The notes under the pieces are model-generated. The model was not told the origin of the DNA. It searched no databases and saw only the letters and a list, made by a program, of their open reading frames with translations. Both the position numbers and the translations under genes were made by a program. Shown here piece by piece: positions 11,730-22,464 of a stretch of 64,000 nt of DNA (its first letter is position 1; each line of letters opens with the position of its first letter). Origin of the DNA: Myrica gale (lineage: Eukaryota > Streptophyta > Magnoliopsida > Fagales > Myricaceae); contig OZ005611.1 in NCBI GenBank assembly GCA_963930655.1, positions 4,347,501 through 4,411,500 of the forward strand, written 5' to 3'.

Positions 11730-12906
11730 CACTGTATGGGAAAGGTGGCAATGTCATGGATCCCACGATGAGCACCGCGTCTAATCCGCGGTCTAGGTTG
11801 TAACGTGAGGTCGCTGTTGAATGTGCCGGAAGGGCGAAGAAAATGGGGGTGATAAGGTGCTAGTGCTGGAGAACGTCACGTAAAGAAGGCTGTTTGGGAT
11901 AAGAGATTGGGACCCTCAGACTAGAAGGAAAAAAGAAAAAGCAGACACAGCAAACAAAGTTACAAAAAGGATTGGAAATTTGGAAGGATGACTGTATTTT
12001 GACGGAGGTGCCTAATCTAAGCCGACCATGAGCGCCGCGACCCTTAATTGTAGAAAAGGAGGCAGACAAGACAAGATGACTGAAATTGGGGGAGTGATCG
12101 ACTGGTGAGTGGTTTCGTTCATGAAGTCATGCACCATGTTACTTGCGAAACTCGTCAAAAGCACTTGTATAAAACTGGTGGCTAATATTTAAAAAATCAT
12201 ATGTGGAACTGAGGGGGCAGCAAGAGACCCACTTCATTTCAGAGTTTGACGAGAACAAAATGCAGGCTCACCGCTTACTTAGCTAGGTTATGAATCCACT
12301 GAGAATTTTAACTTACCCAAAATTAAAAAGAAAAGAAAAGAAAAGGTCCAATGAGAATCGCCATCTGTATGCTATGGACTGCAAAACATAAGCCTAGGAA
12401 AGGTGGAGTGAAGTGCATGTTTTTGTATAAGATATTGTCTTCACATGTATAGATGCATATGATATCTATATAATTAATGTTAACCTACTCATATTCCTGT
12501 TTTATCCACCCTGTACCCCATAAATAACAATATAACATTCTGATCCGACGTCCGGGCCGGCCCTGAGCTCACAATATGTCGGTGGCTGATGAAATGTAAA
12601 TAACAGAATTCTGATCAAAAGTTGTCTCTCGTTCTCTACGTTGCATGGATATGCACAGTGCATTTATACACGCTGTAGCTCTAACAAACTAGGAATATTC
12701 TATCTTAGAAATACGGTGGTTTCAACACGTATTACATCTCTGTGTAATATTGACACGTAGAAGATATTTATGTTAGAAGAGCTATTATAGAATATTTGGT
12801 AGTGTTGCTGAGGTGGCTGGAGGCAGTAACGGTGTTGGACGCCACAGTAACAGATCTTGATTCTCTAACAGTGGCACACGTGGAGACCCAACCCCAAGAC
12901 GAGTTT
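11729..12906. other. Intergenic
   Basis: No gene is recognised. A GGGCCGGCCC palindrome at about 12556-12565 resembles termini of some plant hAT elements, but no partner end or target duplication was found. Confidence 0.4.
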
Positions 12907-13324
12907 GGCCCAAGTCAGTCGTCTTGTAACAAGAAGATTTGTTTTAAAGGGAAAGACAAGTTCATGGATCTGACCACCCTATAAGCCAAATCAAGGCCCA
13001 AGAGCTTCTCGAGGGGGCGTTACGACCTGAGGCCCAAAGTCGCGCATCTAACTAGCACGCTTGATTCTCCCGCTGTATTAGTTCTCAACTGCTTTTGCCT
13101 TTTGCAGAGCCCAGAAGGTCTCCTGCCCGGTGCGGCCTAGCTCTCTTGACAAAGACTAATGAGGTAACACTATCACAGATCCAACCCAACCCAAATAAAA
13201 GAAGCAGCTCTTAGCGCTGTTGAACCGGCTTCTCAACCGAAGAGCTTCTAAGTTCTAACTCTGTCTTGCTGTGTCGTATACCAACAGTCGACAACCCCTG
13301 GATCCTGAAACCCTTAAACCCTAA
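12907..13324 (+). promoter_or_regulatory. Site II elements and telo-boxes upstream of MAK16
   Basis: GGCCCA (the complement of the site II core TGGGCC) occurs at 12907-12912, 12995-13000 and 13031-13036. AAACCCTAA, a telo-box, is at 13316-13324, and a second AAACCCT at 13308-13314. This pairing is characteristic of plant promoters of ribosomal-protein and ribosome-biogenesis genes, which fits the gene that follows. Distances to the start codon are 76 to 493 bases. Confidence 0.65.
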
Positions 13325-13399
13325 AAACATAAAACCTGATCCTTCTATCTAAAGAACACAGGAATTGGGTGTAAAATAAACTGAAAGGTCTGGTTAAAG

Positions 13400-16300
13400 A
13401 TGCAGCACGACGAGGTAATATGGCAGGTAATCAGGCACAACCACTGCAGTTTCATGGCCAAGTAAGTATTTTTTTGACCTCCGCAAAAGCCATCAGTTTC
13501 TTCCTCTGTGATAGTATATGCGAATACCTATCAGTTTCTTTTATTATGGCTGTTGATATGGCGGTGGGTTTCGACTCCTGGTCGGTTGATGGTTTTGTAG
13601 AATTGCCACCGGGAAGTTCTGTCGAAATCCATATAACGTGACCGGTATTTGTAACCGGAGCTCGTGCCCGCTCGCCAATAGTCGCTATGCTACCATTCGG
13701 GACCATGAGGGTAATTCCGGTCTTTACTTCTTATCGTTCTGCTTTGTCTATCAATTGGGTCTATATTTTGTTTGCTTTCTGGTGAAATCATATTACCTAG
13801 ACGCAGTTAAGTCAGTGTAAAATTGTTCGGTTTGGTTGCTGAGAATAGACAGGTCAGAGCAAGAAACTAACTTATTGAGCCTTTATACCTGTTATAGGTT
13901 GGGAAAGGTGAAATGTTCACCCAAATGAGTGTGATGCCCTTTGGTTGGGTTAGTCAGGTTGAGCTTTGTTGTTTCTTTTCATAAGCTGTGGACTGACAAT
14001 GAAGCAATTTTGGTTGAATTTAGTGGATCTTAGGCTGTTTATCTGTGCCGTTAATTGGTGGATTCATGAATTGTCTTGCTGTCACATGTCAATTAATGCT
14101 TGTATTGATGAATGAGTATATTTTGACAAGGTTGTCTTGGTCTGCTGCAGGAGTCTTCTATCTTTATATGAAAACAATAGAAAGAGCTCATATGCCAACC
14201 AAATTGTGGGAGAGAGTTAAGTTGCCCAGAAATTACGAGAAGGCACTTGAGATTATTGACAAACATCTGGTATTGGACATAATAGACATTTTTTTTCCAA
14301 TTTTGAGATTATCTAACGTGATTCTGCTTATGGTTTCTGAAGAGGTTAACATGCCTTGCCTTTTCGAGTTGACAGATGTATTGGCCTAAGTTCCTTGTCC
14401 ACAAAACAAAGCAACGATTGACCAAGATGACTCAAATGCGGATACGCATGAGGAAGCTTGCTTTGAAAACAAGGTTCACTTCTTCTCATGCTTGCAATTG
14501 CTTTCATTTCACTCCAAGAAGCATCTACTCGTGTGAGAATAATGTTTGGTGACGTGCTTCAATGTTGCCTTTGGTGTACTAGATTGCTTCTGCGAAATTA
14601 TAGAAGTTTGTTGTGATTTTTATTTTTTTATTTATTGAAAGGAAATTTAAGTTTTGCATGTGCCACAATAGCTTATGGCTTGGTGTGAGGCAGACCTTCA
14701 TATATTTGACTCTCTTGTATATGTGAGGACTGCATTTTTGCCAATGAGCTTTAACTTAAATGGCAATTCCTCCTGCTGTAAGAATGGGTTGGAGAGTGTG
14801 GTCGTGAGAGTCCATCAGTTAATTTGTATTGTGATTCTGTTTCGTTTACCTCCTAACTGTATGCAGAGAGTAATGCATAGCCCGATTCAGCCTATCCTCT
14901 TCCTTTATCACAAGAACATATGATCAAATCAATTGATACAAACGTTATCCAGTGAGAAATTGTATTTGAGTGGCAGAATAATTATGGTTTGCTTGGGAAC
15001 TAGATTTGCGAAGGTCTAGATCTCAAGTCAGTATTGAATTATAGGTTTTCAGCACTCGAATCATTTTGTTGACTAAACAAGTGCCAGTGAAGTGAGGGTT
15101 GGCTGTTGTAAGGGAATTCACAGAGATATTTTTCCTAAACATAAATGGAATAGAATGTGAATACAGTCTTGGGCATAGAATTGGCAACCCATGGACTATG
15201 TGATCTGATGCTGAACTTTTCTATGTGAAATTGCGTCCTTCCACAGCTTTGTTAAATTGAAAGCTGTTTCTGTTGCCTAACAGGGAGAAAATAATGACAA
15301 CACCAAGAAAAGAAAAGAAAAGAGAGTCTAGAAGGGAGGAGAAGGCTGAAAAAGCAGCTGCATTGGATAAGGTTTTGTATGAGCATCAACTGGTCTACAT
15401 TGACTGTATATTGACACTACGTTTCTCGTTAAGACTATGGAGTTTTTCTGCAGAGTATTGAGAAAGAACTATTAGAACGCCTTCAGCAAGGAGTTTACGG
15501 TGATATATACAACTATCCTGTTAAGGAATACAACAAAGTTCTTGATATCGAAGAGGGGCAGGTTGCTAGTGAAGAGGAAGATGAGATGGTATAACTATGA
15601 ATCATCTTGAACATCTTATTGATACTTTTCAATTTGAATAATTTGCTTTTGCGCCTCTGAAGATACTACATTGTGATAATTAAATGTCCTTATATTTTCT
15701 CCTGGAATAAGCAGGAACCTGAAATAGAATATGTTGAGGGTTACGATGAACTTGAAGAGGAAGATGACATAGAAGATTTTGGTGGTCTTGCAATTGCTCA
15801 GTCAGGTGTGGATGATGACAATGGTAAAGCTGTCACTACATACCTTTTATTCACAATTTCTCCTTTTAATATTAATTGTTAAATTTGCACTTCTTACCTT
15901 TTTGTGGTTACTTGTTCGTATGCTCTTTCCACTTCAATTCACATGTCTCACTTTCCTTTAGGGTGTCCCAAGAATAGCTTTTTACTTATAAAAGTAGAAG
16001 GTATTTGTTCTTCAACTTCGTATTTCCACTACCTTTCTTAAAGAACGCGAACTAGATTCTTATTTAAGTCGTGTCACTTCTGGTATTTCATTATAAGACA
16101 TTGTAGGGAGGTTGCTATATAGAAACCTTTCAATTAATAATCTTGCGATGATAGAGGGAGTATTCAATTGCACTGAGTAAGCTGTTTTAGTTTAAATGCA
16201 TATTGGTTAGTATAATGAATGCATAAGTTCTGGGGTTGTCTTTTCTGGTGTATATGATAGTGGGACAGAAGTGTGAGAGAATTCCCATTGCCTATGTGTA

Positions 16301-17417
16301 TTAATGAGAGCAGAATCCTCAGCAGTGTTTATCTATCTCTGTCATTCTCAAATGGAATCAGAAAAGGGTGTTTAATGATGCAGTTGAAATGGATGCAGAT
16401 GACGAAGAGGTGGAACCAGTTGCTGGCAAGAGAGTGAGAAAGGAACCTGCCTCAGGTTTAAGAATGCTCAAGAAAGATGAGCCCGGTGGAAAATTGAAGA
16501 AGAGACCTAGGGTGCTTGTTGAGGTAATGTTCAATGTAACTTGGTACTCTTTTTATACGTTTTGCTAATACAGTCAATTCATATGTAGTTTCTATGTTCA
16601 TATTTTTAACTACTTATAAAAAAAATGTTCATATTTTTAACTGTTGGTATGGTCCTGTACGAGTAATTATCTATTCACAGCCCTGGTCTTGGTCGGGGTT
16701 GGAAAAGTTTCCTTTATCCGTTCTAGAAGTGGAAGAGCCTATTATGTACAAGAAACTTACAGCCCTCATTCTTTAGCCATGCATGTCGATCTTGAATGTA
16801 ATTAGGTGAATAGCTGAATTTTCAGTGAAACTCATGGCACTGTTAAGTTGAAACTAAGGTGATTGTGCTCGCACTTATATGCAACTGATGTTGGCGCACA
16901 GGATGTTGGTCTGGTAATAAGGTTCTCATATATCCTGTTCAGCTGGATGTTTTACTTTCTTTCATTTTGAGAAAGAAAATATATGCCATTAAACAATGGG
17001 CAAACAGGTTTTTCGTCAATACCAGCATTTCAGTGGTTGGAAAGGAGCATGTACTTTGTGACTATTGACAATTTATCTGCATTGCGCTAGAACGATGGGG
17101 TATAATGGCTGCTTTGAATTGATCTGTCTTTAGTGATCCCGTTGCCCTGAACATCCTGGGTCTATAGACGCTTCCAGTATATATATACAGAAAATTATTT
17201 TGATATGCAAAGCAGACGCTAGCACTGTCCATCAATCCTCATTAATGCATAATCCTAAGACCTACTGCATTTCCTTGGAAACTGAGACACTTTAATTTAC
17301 TCTAGATTGTCAGTAAACAGGGTGGATTTTGCTTCAGGATTCTAAATATGTAGAATGTTTTTCACTTTTCAGGTGGAGCATGAAGATGCCGATGAAAGAC
17401 AGAAGGTTCGTCACTGA
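13400..17417 (+). CDS. MAK16: MAK16 ribosome-biogenesis protein
   Basis: MAK16 is a nucleolar factor for 60S subunit (pre-25S rRNA) maturation. Nine exons: 13400-13461, 13601-13710, 14151-14269, 14376-14473, 15284-15371, 15454-15588, 15715-15823, 16362-16523, 17373-17417; total about 308 residues, the family's usual size. Exons 1-5 give the conserved N-terminal region with four cysteines ([20 protein letters not shown]), then [34 protein letters not shown] and a basic [19 protein letters not shown] stretch. Exons 6-8 are acidic and then lysine-rich (likely nuclear or nucleolar targeting), and the last exon ends [14 protein letters not shown]. All junctions keep frame except 7 to 8: exon 7 ends in phase 1 but exon 8 is open only in phase 0. 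Removing one A from the AAAA run at 16362-16365 would repair it, so either a single-base insertion or a missed microexon is involved. Confidence 0.9.
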
Positions 17418-18779
17418 TGCTTCCAGGATATTGCTTCACATGTTTTTACCTGTAAACTGACCTATGGCAGAGACATCCTTGTTTGCTTGTTGGGTATGTT
17501 TAGAACTTCGGTGCACGGAGAGGGCAAGTTACTAAAGCGGATGTAATTTTTTGACAGCAACAACAAGGTGAAGTTATTAAGACGAATGAAATTTTGATCG
17601 CTGTCGTTTGATTATGGTGGAAAGGTTCTCTTAATTAGATCTAGCTTCTTTTGATTGTACGTAGTTTTTTGGGTTTTCTCCCGCTTTTGGATAGAAGGGG
17701 CTGTTCAAGATTCAACATCACAGCTTTTTGAGGTCTTTCTTTTCTGTTTTTCGCACTGCCACTTATGTATGAATGAGCCTATTTGTTCTCGCCCACGAGG
17801 TTTTAGTGTATTCAGGGTATTCGCTATAACCTCATGCATCATGATTGCTTTATTCACCCAATATTTATCCTGCTTACTTTAAATCTACATATACCTGGTG
17901 CAAGTTCGTGGTCAATACGCCTTAAATCAGTACCCTTCTCAGCCAAAATAGAAGAAAGAAAACGCATGAAATAGGATGCTGGGAAAGAAAGAAAAAAAGT
18001 GAGGGAAGAACACCAGATGGGGTTAGATGCATCATGCACTCAAAGCAGACGAGGCTTCGAAGGAAGGAGTGGGACCAATGCAGAGTGCAGATTTCAGTGG
18101 TGCCTGCAAAATTCCGGTTCAATCTTGAAGCAAAGAAGATTTGAGGACAATCCAGAAAAGATGCTCATTTACTGTAATGAAATGCATCCTGCGCAATAGT
18201 TCGTCTTAGATATTGTTGCGTCTAAAAGATCTATAACTGTGATTCGTTCTTCCTTCCCCTTTTTCTTCTCGGGAACACCTCGAGTCAGATCAGAGTCGGT
18301 GGGATATCAATTTCCATTGGGACGTGCTGGGCGTCCCGCTGGGGGACGCTGGCGGGACGCCCAGCATTTCCGATTTCCATTAGACCTAATCCGACGCAGA
18401 CATCCCTCAAACAAAGCCAATTTGGTTCAGAAAAGAAAAAGAAAAAGAAGGCACATGATACCTATCCTCAGGATATACATACTTTAGTCAATCTTGAGGT
18501 GCCACGTCATACTTACTATGCCAGCATTATCTGTTACAAGATGTGAAGATTTGCATCTTCTTCCCTCTCTCTAACTGAAACAGCAGTTACTCGAGACAAC
18601 AAAAACAGAAACAGCCCCCAGAATTCTTGAGTACCTTCTAGTTTCTCTCCCAACTATATATATTTCACCCTCTGGCACCTGTCTGTCTGTCTCTCTCACC
18701 TATACAGTCTCGTTCTTATACTTATCTCCATCGTTGTTTGTCTCTGTGTGTGTGACTGCTCTAAGGCTCTCTCATTTCT
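17418..18779. other. MAK16 3' flank and PIRL promoter region
   Basis: No coding gene is seen. Two features stand out: the GC-rich hairpin at 18325-18366 and CT-rich stretches at 18685-18780 just before the PIRL start codon. CAACTATATATATTTCACC near 18650-18669 could serve as the TATA region of the PIRL gene. Confidence 0.5.
18325..18366. repeat. GC-rich hairpin with perfect 15-bp stem
   Basis: TGCTGGGCGTCCCGC (18325-18339) is the exact reverse complement of GCGGGACGCCCAGCA (18352-18366), with a 12-base loop. GGGACG recurs inside the structure. The block is much richer in GC than its surroundings and lies about 410 bases before the PIRL start codon. Its function is unknown. Confidence 0.9.
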
Positions 18780-21700
18780 ATGGATCCAAACCCCATAGAC
18801 TACCCAATTCTCTCCTATCTCCTATCCCAACTCAATCCCGAACCACATGAGGATCCACCGATCCCGCAACAACTTCGAGAAACCTTGCTAACCCAGTTGC
18901 CCTACCTTAATCTTTTTTTTTTATGAATAAAGATCTAACATTACGGAAAACGAAAAGAGTCCCGCATATCACAACTCCGGATATGCTCAGGAATACAGGA
19001 AAGCGCAAAGAAACCCACCGCACCCGAGGTAGCCGCCCACTTAGCTAGATTGTGGGCCAAAATGTTACAAAACCTAGGAACCCAAGCGATTCTCCATTCC
19101 TGCCGATCGCTTAGACCCCTCATAATGTTAGTCACCAAGGATGAAATAGGCCAACTAGGATCCCCAACCCCCAAAATCTCGTTGCACAAAACCAAAGAAT
19201 CACATTCAAACTCCACCCGCGTCCAGTTCTTACTACGAGCCAAGTCCAGAGCCGCAGCCAAAGCACAAGCCTCGCCAACTAAAGGGTCCATAGCAACAAA
19301 GCGTTCCATGTATGCCATACAGAGGAAACTGAGAGAATCTCTAATAGAGATAGCTATGAACGACCCAGGAGGACGTATAGCGACGTCCGAATTAATCTTC
19401 AACCACCCAGCCTTTGGAGGAGTCCATCTGAGCTTGACGCCCTGCACTGCCTCGAGCCATGCATGAGCATGTTCAAAATAACGACTCCGAATAGACCCTA
19501 CCAAATCACAAACAACCACCCTAGCTTTCTCATGGACCACCCGGTTGCGGAGAGCCCAAAGACTGTCCATAATGATGGCCACGTTTAATGCGAGAGCATT
19601 AAGACTCCGAGAACAAACATTAAGCCTTCTATAGGCATTGAGCACCAAATCCATAAAACCTGCCACAGAACCCGAATTCAAAACATCCATGCGGAGCCCC
19701 CATGGAGACTCTCTCCAAGCTATACAAGCTACAGTACACTGGAAGAAAATATGCAGAGAATCTTCAGGAGAGAGGCGGCAGAAGGGGCAAAGAAACTCAT
19801 CCTCCTCCTCACAATGAAGAATCCTAGCAAGAGCACCTTTTGTCTTGATAGCGCCTGCTGTTACCTTCCAGAGGAGCAATTTAAGTCTATCCTGTATTTT
19901 CAACTTCCATAATCGGCTCCATGATCTAGCTTCAAGAGTTTGCCCTACCTTAATCACCCTAAGCTCCAAGCCGCTCTGGCCCAAGCGATACCCGACATCA
20001 AACAGACCCAGTCCCTGCTTCGAAACCTCGGTCCCCGCCCTGACCCCTCCGCTGTTGCCGTCGCCCGAGCCAAACTCTCCGAAATCCAATCCAAACTCCA
20101 AAAGAATCTGCAAGAAACCGAAGCACACGCCATGGTTAACGGCGTAGTTGATAGGGCACAGAAGGAAAAGGAGCTCAGAGAAGTGGCAGAGACCGAGATG
20201 CAGATATATAAGGCGGTGGTGAGGTTGGAGGAGACGCACGAGGTATATGAGAAACGGTTGAGAAAAGCAGAGGACAGGCTGGTTGAGGTTTACTGGTCGG
20301 TTGTAGCGGAGGTGGAGCAGGAGCAGCAAGGAGCGTCCAATGAGGAGGTCGTGGGGATATTGAAGGACGCAGAGAATAGGATTGTGGAGAGGGTTGAGCT
20401 TAGTGGGCGTCAGCTGCGGTTTCTTCCTGAGGCGTTTGGGAAGCTTCATGGGTTGGTCGTGCTCAATCTGTCACACAATCAGCTAGAGGTTAGTACTACA
20501 TGGGATCATTTAAGCCACAGAAATGACTCTGTATTCGTTTAGCTCGGTTTTTAGGATTAACTCAATGAAGTATGAAAGTGAAGGACTTGTTCATCCAAGA
20601 GAATTAAACTGATTTCTGCAGTCTTCATGGATACTATTCTTAATTACTGCTTTCTTTAGGTATAATCATGGTTCTGATTGCCTAACTGTGTGGACTTTAA
20701 ACTTGATAGCTGCTGTACCGAACTTAAAGAGAATGTCGGTCGTCTGCTATGCACTCGCAGCTTGAGGTGATAATTCAACTGGATTTGCAACTATTCATAT
20801 ATGAACGCTTACCTAACGGTTGAGTCATAGACCTTAACTCACAAAAATAAGATTTCGCTGAAGCAAGACAGGGGAACAACCGTGGTGATTGAGTGGTGAT
20901 GAAGCTACCTGGAATTCCTTGTTGAGCAGTGTAACTTGATTTTAGAATTTCTTTATGTTGTTCCTGATATTTGTTTTATTCGTGGGTGGAAAACAGGTCC
21001 TTCCTGATTCCATAGCAGGACTACAGAAACTAGAAGAGCTTGACGTTTCTTCCAATCTTTTAGTGTCTGTGCCAGATTCTATTGGACTGTTGCTGAACCT
21101 GAGGGTCCTGAATGTGTCAGGAAACAAGATCACTACCCTACCGGAAACAATCTCTCGCTGCAGGTGAGAAAATGATCTCGTGTTTCGATTTGATTTCCTC
21201 TGGTCGGTTTTGCAATTGTGTTTCCTCTTTTCTCGTCTGGCCATCTACACTAGGCCCTTTATTGAATAATTGGCTTCTACTTCCTTTCAGTTCTTTGGTG
21301 GAGTTAGATGCAAGCTTTAACAACTTGATGTGTTTGCCATCAAATATTGGGTATGGACTAGTCAATCTTGAGAGGCTGTCAATCCAACTGAATAGACTCC
21401 GCTGCCTTCCCTCTTCAATTGGTGAATTGAGGTCCTTGAGGTATCTAGATGTTCATTTCAACGAGCTGCGAGGCCTGCCATACTCTATTGGGAGGTTGAA
21501 AAATCTTGAGGTCCTGAATCTGAGCAGTAATTTTAGCGATTTGACAGCAATTCCTGAAACAATTGGTTATCTGATCAACCTCAGGGAGCTTGATTTAAGA
21601 AACAACCAAATTCCAGCTCTTCCTAATTCATTTGGCGAGCTCAAGAATCTAGCCAAGCTCAACTTGGACCAGAATCCTCTTGAAATACCCCCCATGGAGA

Positions 21701-21940
21701 TTGTGAATCAAGGGGTAGAAAGCTGTAAGGGAGTTCATGGCAAAGAGGTTGTTGGATGCCAGAGCAGAGGAGGAACAAAGAAACATGCTCGAGGTAAACA
21801 AGCAACAGGCGCAGACCGGTTTGCTAGCATGGGGAACCTCCTTGCTGAATAGCGTGGTTTCTGGGGTTTCGCAAAGTGTTGCAGGCTTTGTTGGAACCGG
21901 AAAAACTGCAAGAGACCCATGGTTGGATAAACAGTTGTAA
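18780..21940 (+). pseudogene. PIRL-type leucine-rich-repeat gene, split by a LINE and frameshifted
   Basis: Plant intracellular Ras-group-related LRR proteins (PIRL1/PIRL9 type) are cytoplasmic LRR proteins; some act in pollen development. Exons: 18780-20488 (containing the LINE 18913-19939), 20997-21163, 21291-21940. Without the LINE and one extra base the frame is 494 codons, like the roughly 500-residue relatives. The start reads MDPNPIDYPILSYLLSQL. A coiled-coil-like N-terminal region (VARAKLSEIQSKLQKNLQET) follows, then about ten LRRs ([34 protein letters not shown] and others) and the family motif [12 protein letters not shown]. Two lesions are seen. The LINE brings an in-frame TGA at 18924-18926. 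An extra A in GTAGAAAGC (21716-21724, expected GTAGAAGC) shifts the frame; the correct tail [14 protein letters not shown]...WLDKQL resumes in another frame from 21737. An ATG at 20132 in good context could start a shorter protein that keeps the LRRs. It is probably a pseudogene, unless the frameshift is an assembly error and the short form is used. Confidence 0.85.
18913..19939 (-). mobile_element. 5'-truncated L1-type LINE inserted in the PIRL exon
   Basis: A 1027-bp insert lies between two identical 16-bp copies of TTGCCCTACCTTAATC (18897-18912 and 19940-19955). It begins on the + strand with ten T (18913-18922), the complement of a poly(A) tail. On the minus strand one uninterrupted frame of about 332 codons ends at a TAA at 18941-18943. 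It holds the zf-RVT zinc-binding motif (CPFC, H, C in CPFCRLSPEDSLHIFFQC) and an RNase H domain with its acidic residues in order: INSDVA, VGEACALAA, FECDSLVL, and the terminal NILAHNLAKWA. This is the C-terminus of a plant LINE ORF2; reverse transcriptase and endonuclease are lost by 5' truncation. The perfect duplication, short tail and intact frame suggest a recent insertion. Confidence 0.95.
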
Positions 21941-22135
21941 TTCTATCGTCTCCTTGACCTGGTTTTCTGAGAGGATTTCCCGGGTACTTTGATGTATTTT
22001 AGCTTGTATATAGGTTTTGGTCATTGGGAGACACCGTTGGTTATGATGTTACATATGTTGCTAGTGATAATGAAAGTTAATATACAGTTTTTTTTTAAAA
22101 AAAAATGGATAGAACAAGATAAATTGGATACTTTT

Positions 22136-22193
22136 AGGCCCTTGTCTTTGAAATCAAATTATCAGTTGCCTGAAAAAAAAAAAAGGCCCTTGT
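22136..22193 (+). repeat. Short insert ending in poly(A) between 10-bp direct repeats
   Basis: AGGCCCTTGT at 22136-22145 is repeated at 22184-22193. Between them lie 38 bases ending in about eleven A, directly before the second copy. That is the expected form of a very short target-primed retroposition event. Confidence 0.55.
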
Positions 22194-22270
22194 GTTCGCA
22201 TTAACCTCTCGATTTGAAAACCTTGGCTCGTCTTACAAGGAGACCCAGTTCCTCTTCTTTGGGAGATGTA

Positions 22271-22464
22271 GGTTGTGTTTGTGTTGTAATATTTTTGGTA
22301 TGGGAATATGTGTTGGTATTGGGTTTAGTGAAAAGGTGAAGAGAGATAATTTTTTATATTTTTTGTAATTTTTTATATTTTTTTATGGTAGAGAGAAAGA
22401 TTATATTGAAGTATTTTATTAAAAGAGATAAAATTTTGGGGATATTATGAACGCAAACGCAGCC
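22271..22464. mobile_element. MITE-like element
   Basis: Terminal inverted repeats GGTTGTGTTTGTGTT and (right end, reverse complement) GGCTGCGTTTGCGTT match at 12 of 15 positions. GTA flanks both sides (22268-22270 and 22465-22467). The size, about 194 bp, and AT-rich non-coding interior fit a PIF/Harbinger- or Tourist-like MITE, though the trinucleotide is not the classic TWA. Confidence 0.5.

Noticed and set aside
15241..15261. TTCCACAGCTTTGTTAAATT in a MAK16 intron, similar to miR396
   Set aside because: Several mismatches to mature miR396, and no complementary arm nearby to form a precursor hairpin.
18941..20449. A single 502-codon minus-strand frame joining the LINE and sequence antisense to the PIRL exon
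   Set aside because: Only the part from about 19939 down is LINE coding sequence; the first 170 codons are the complement of the PIRL exon beyond the target duplication and are open by chance.
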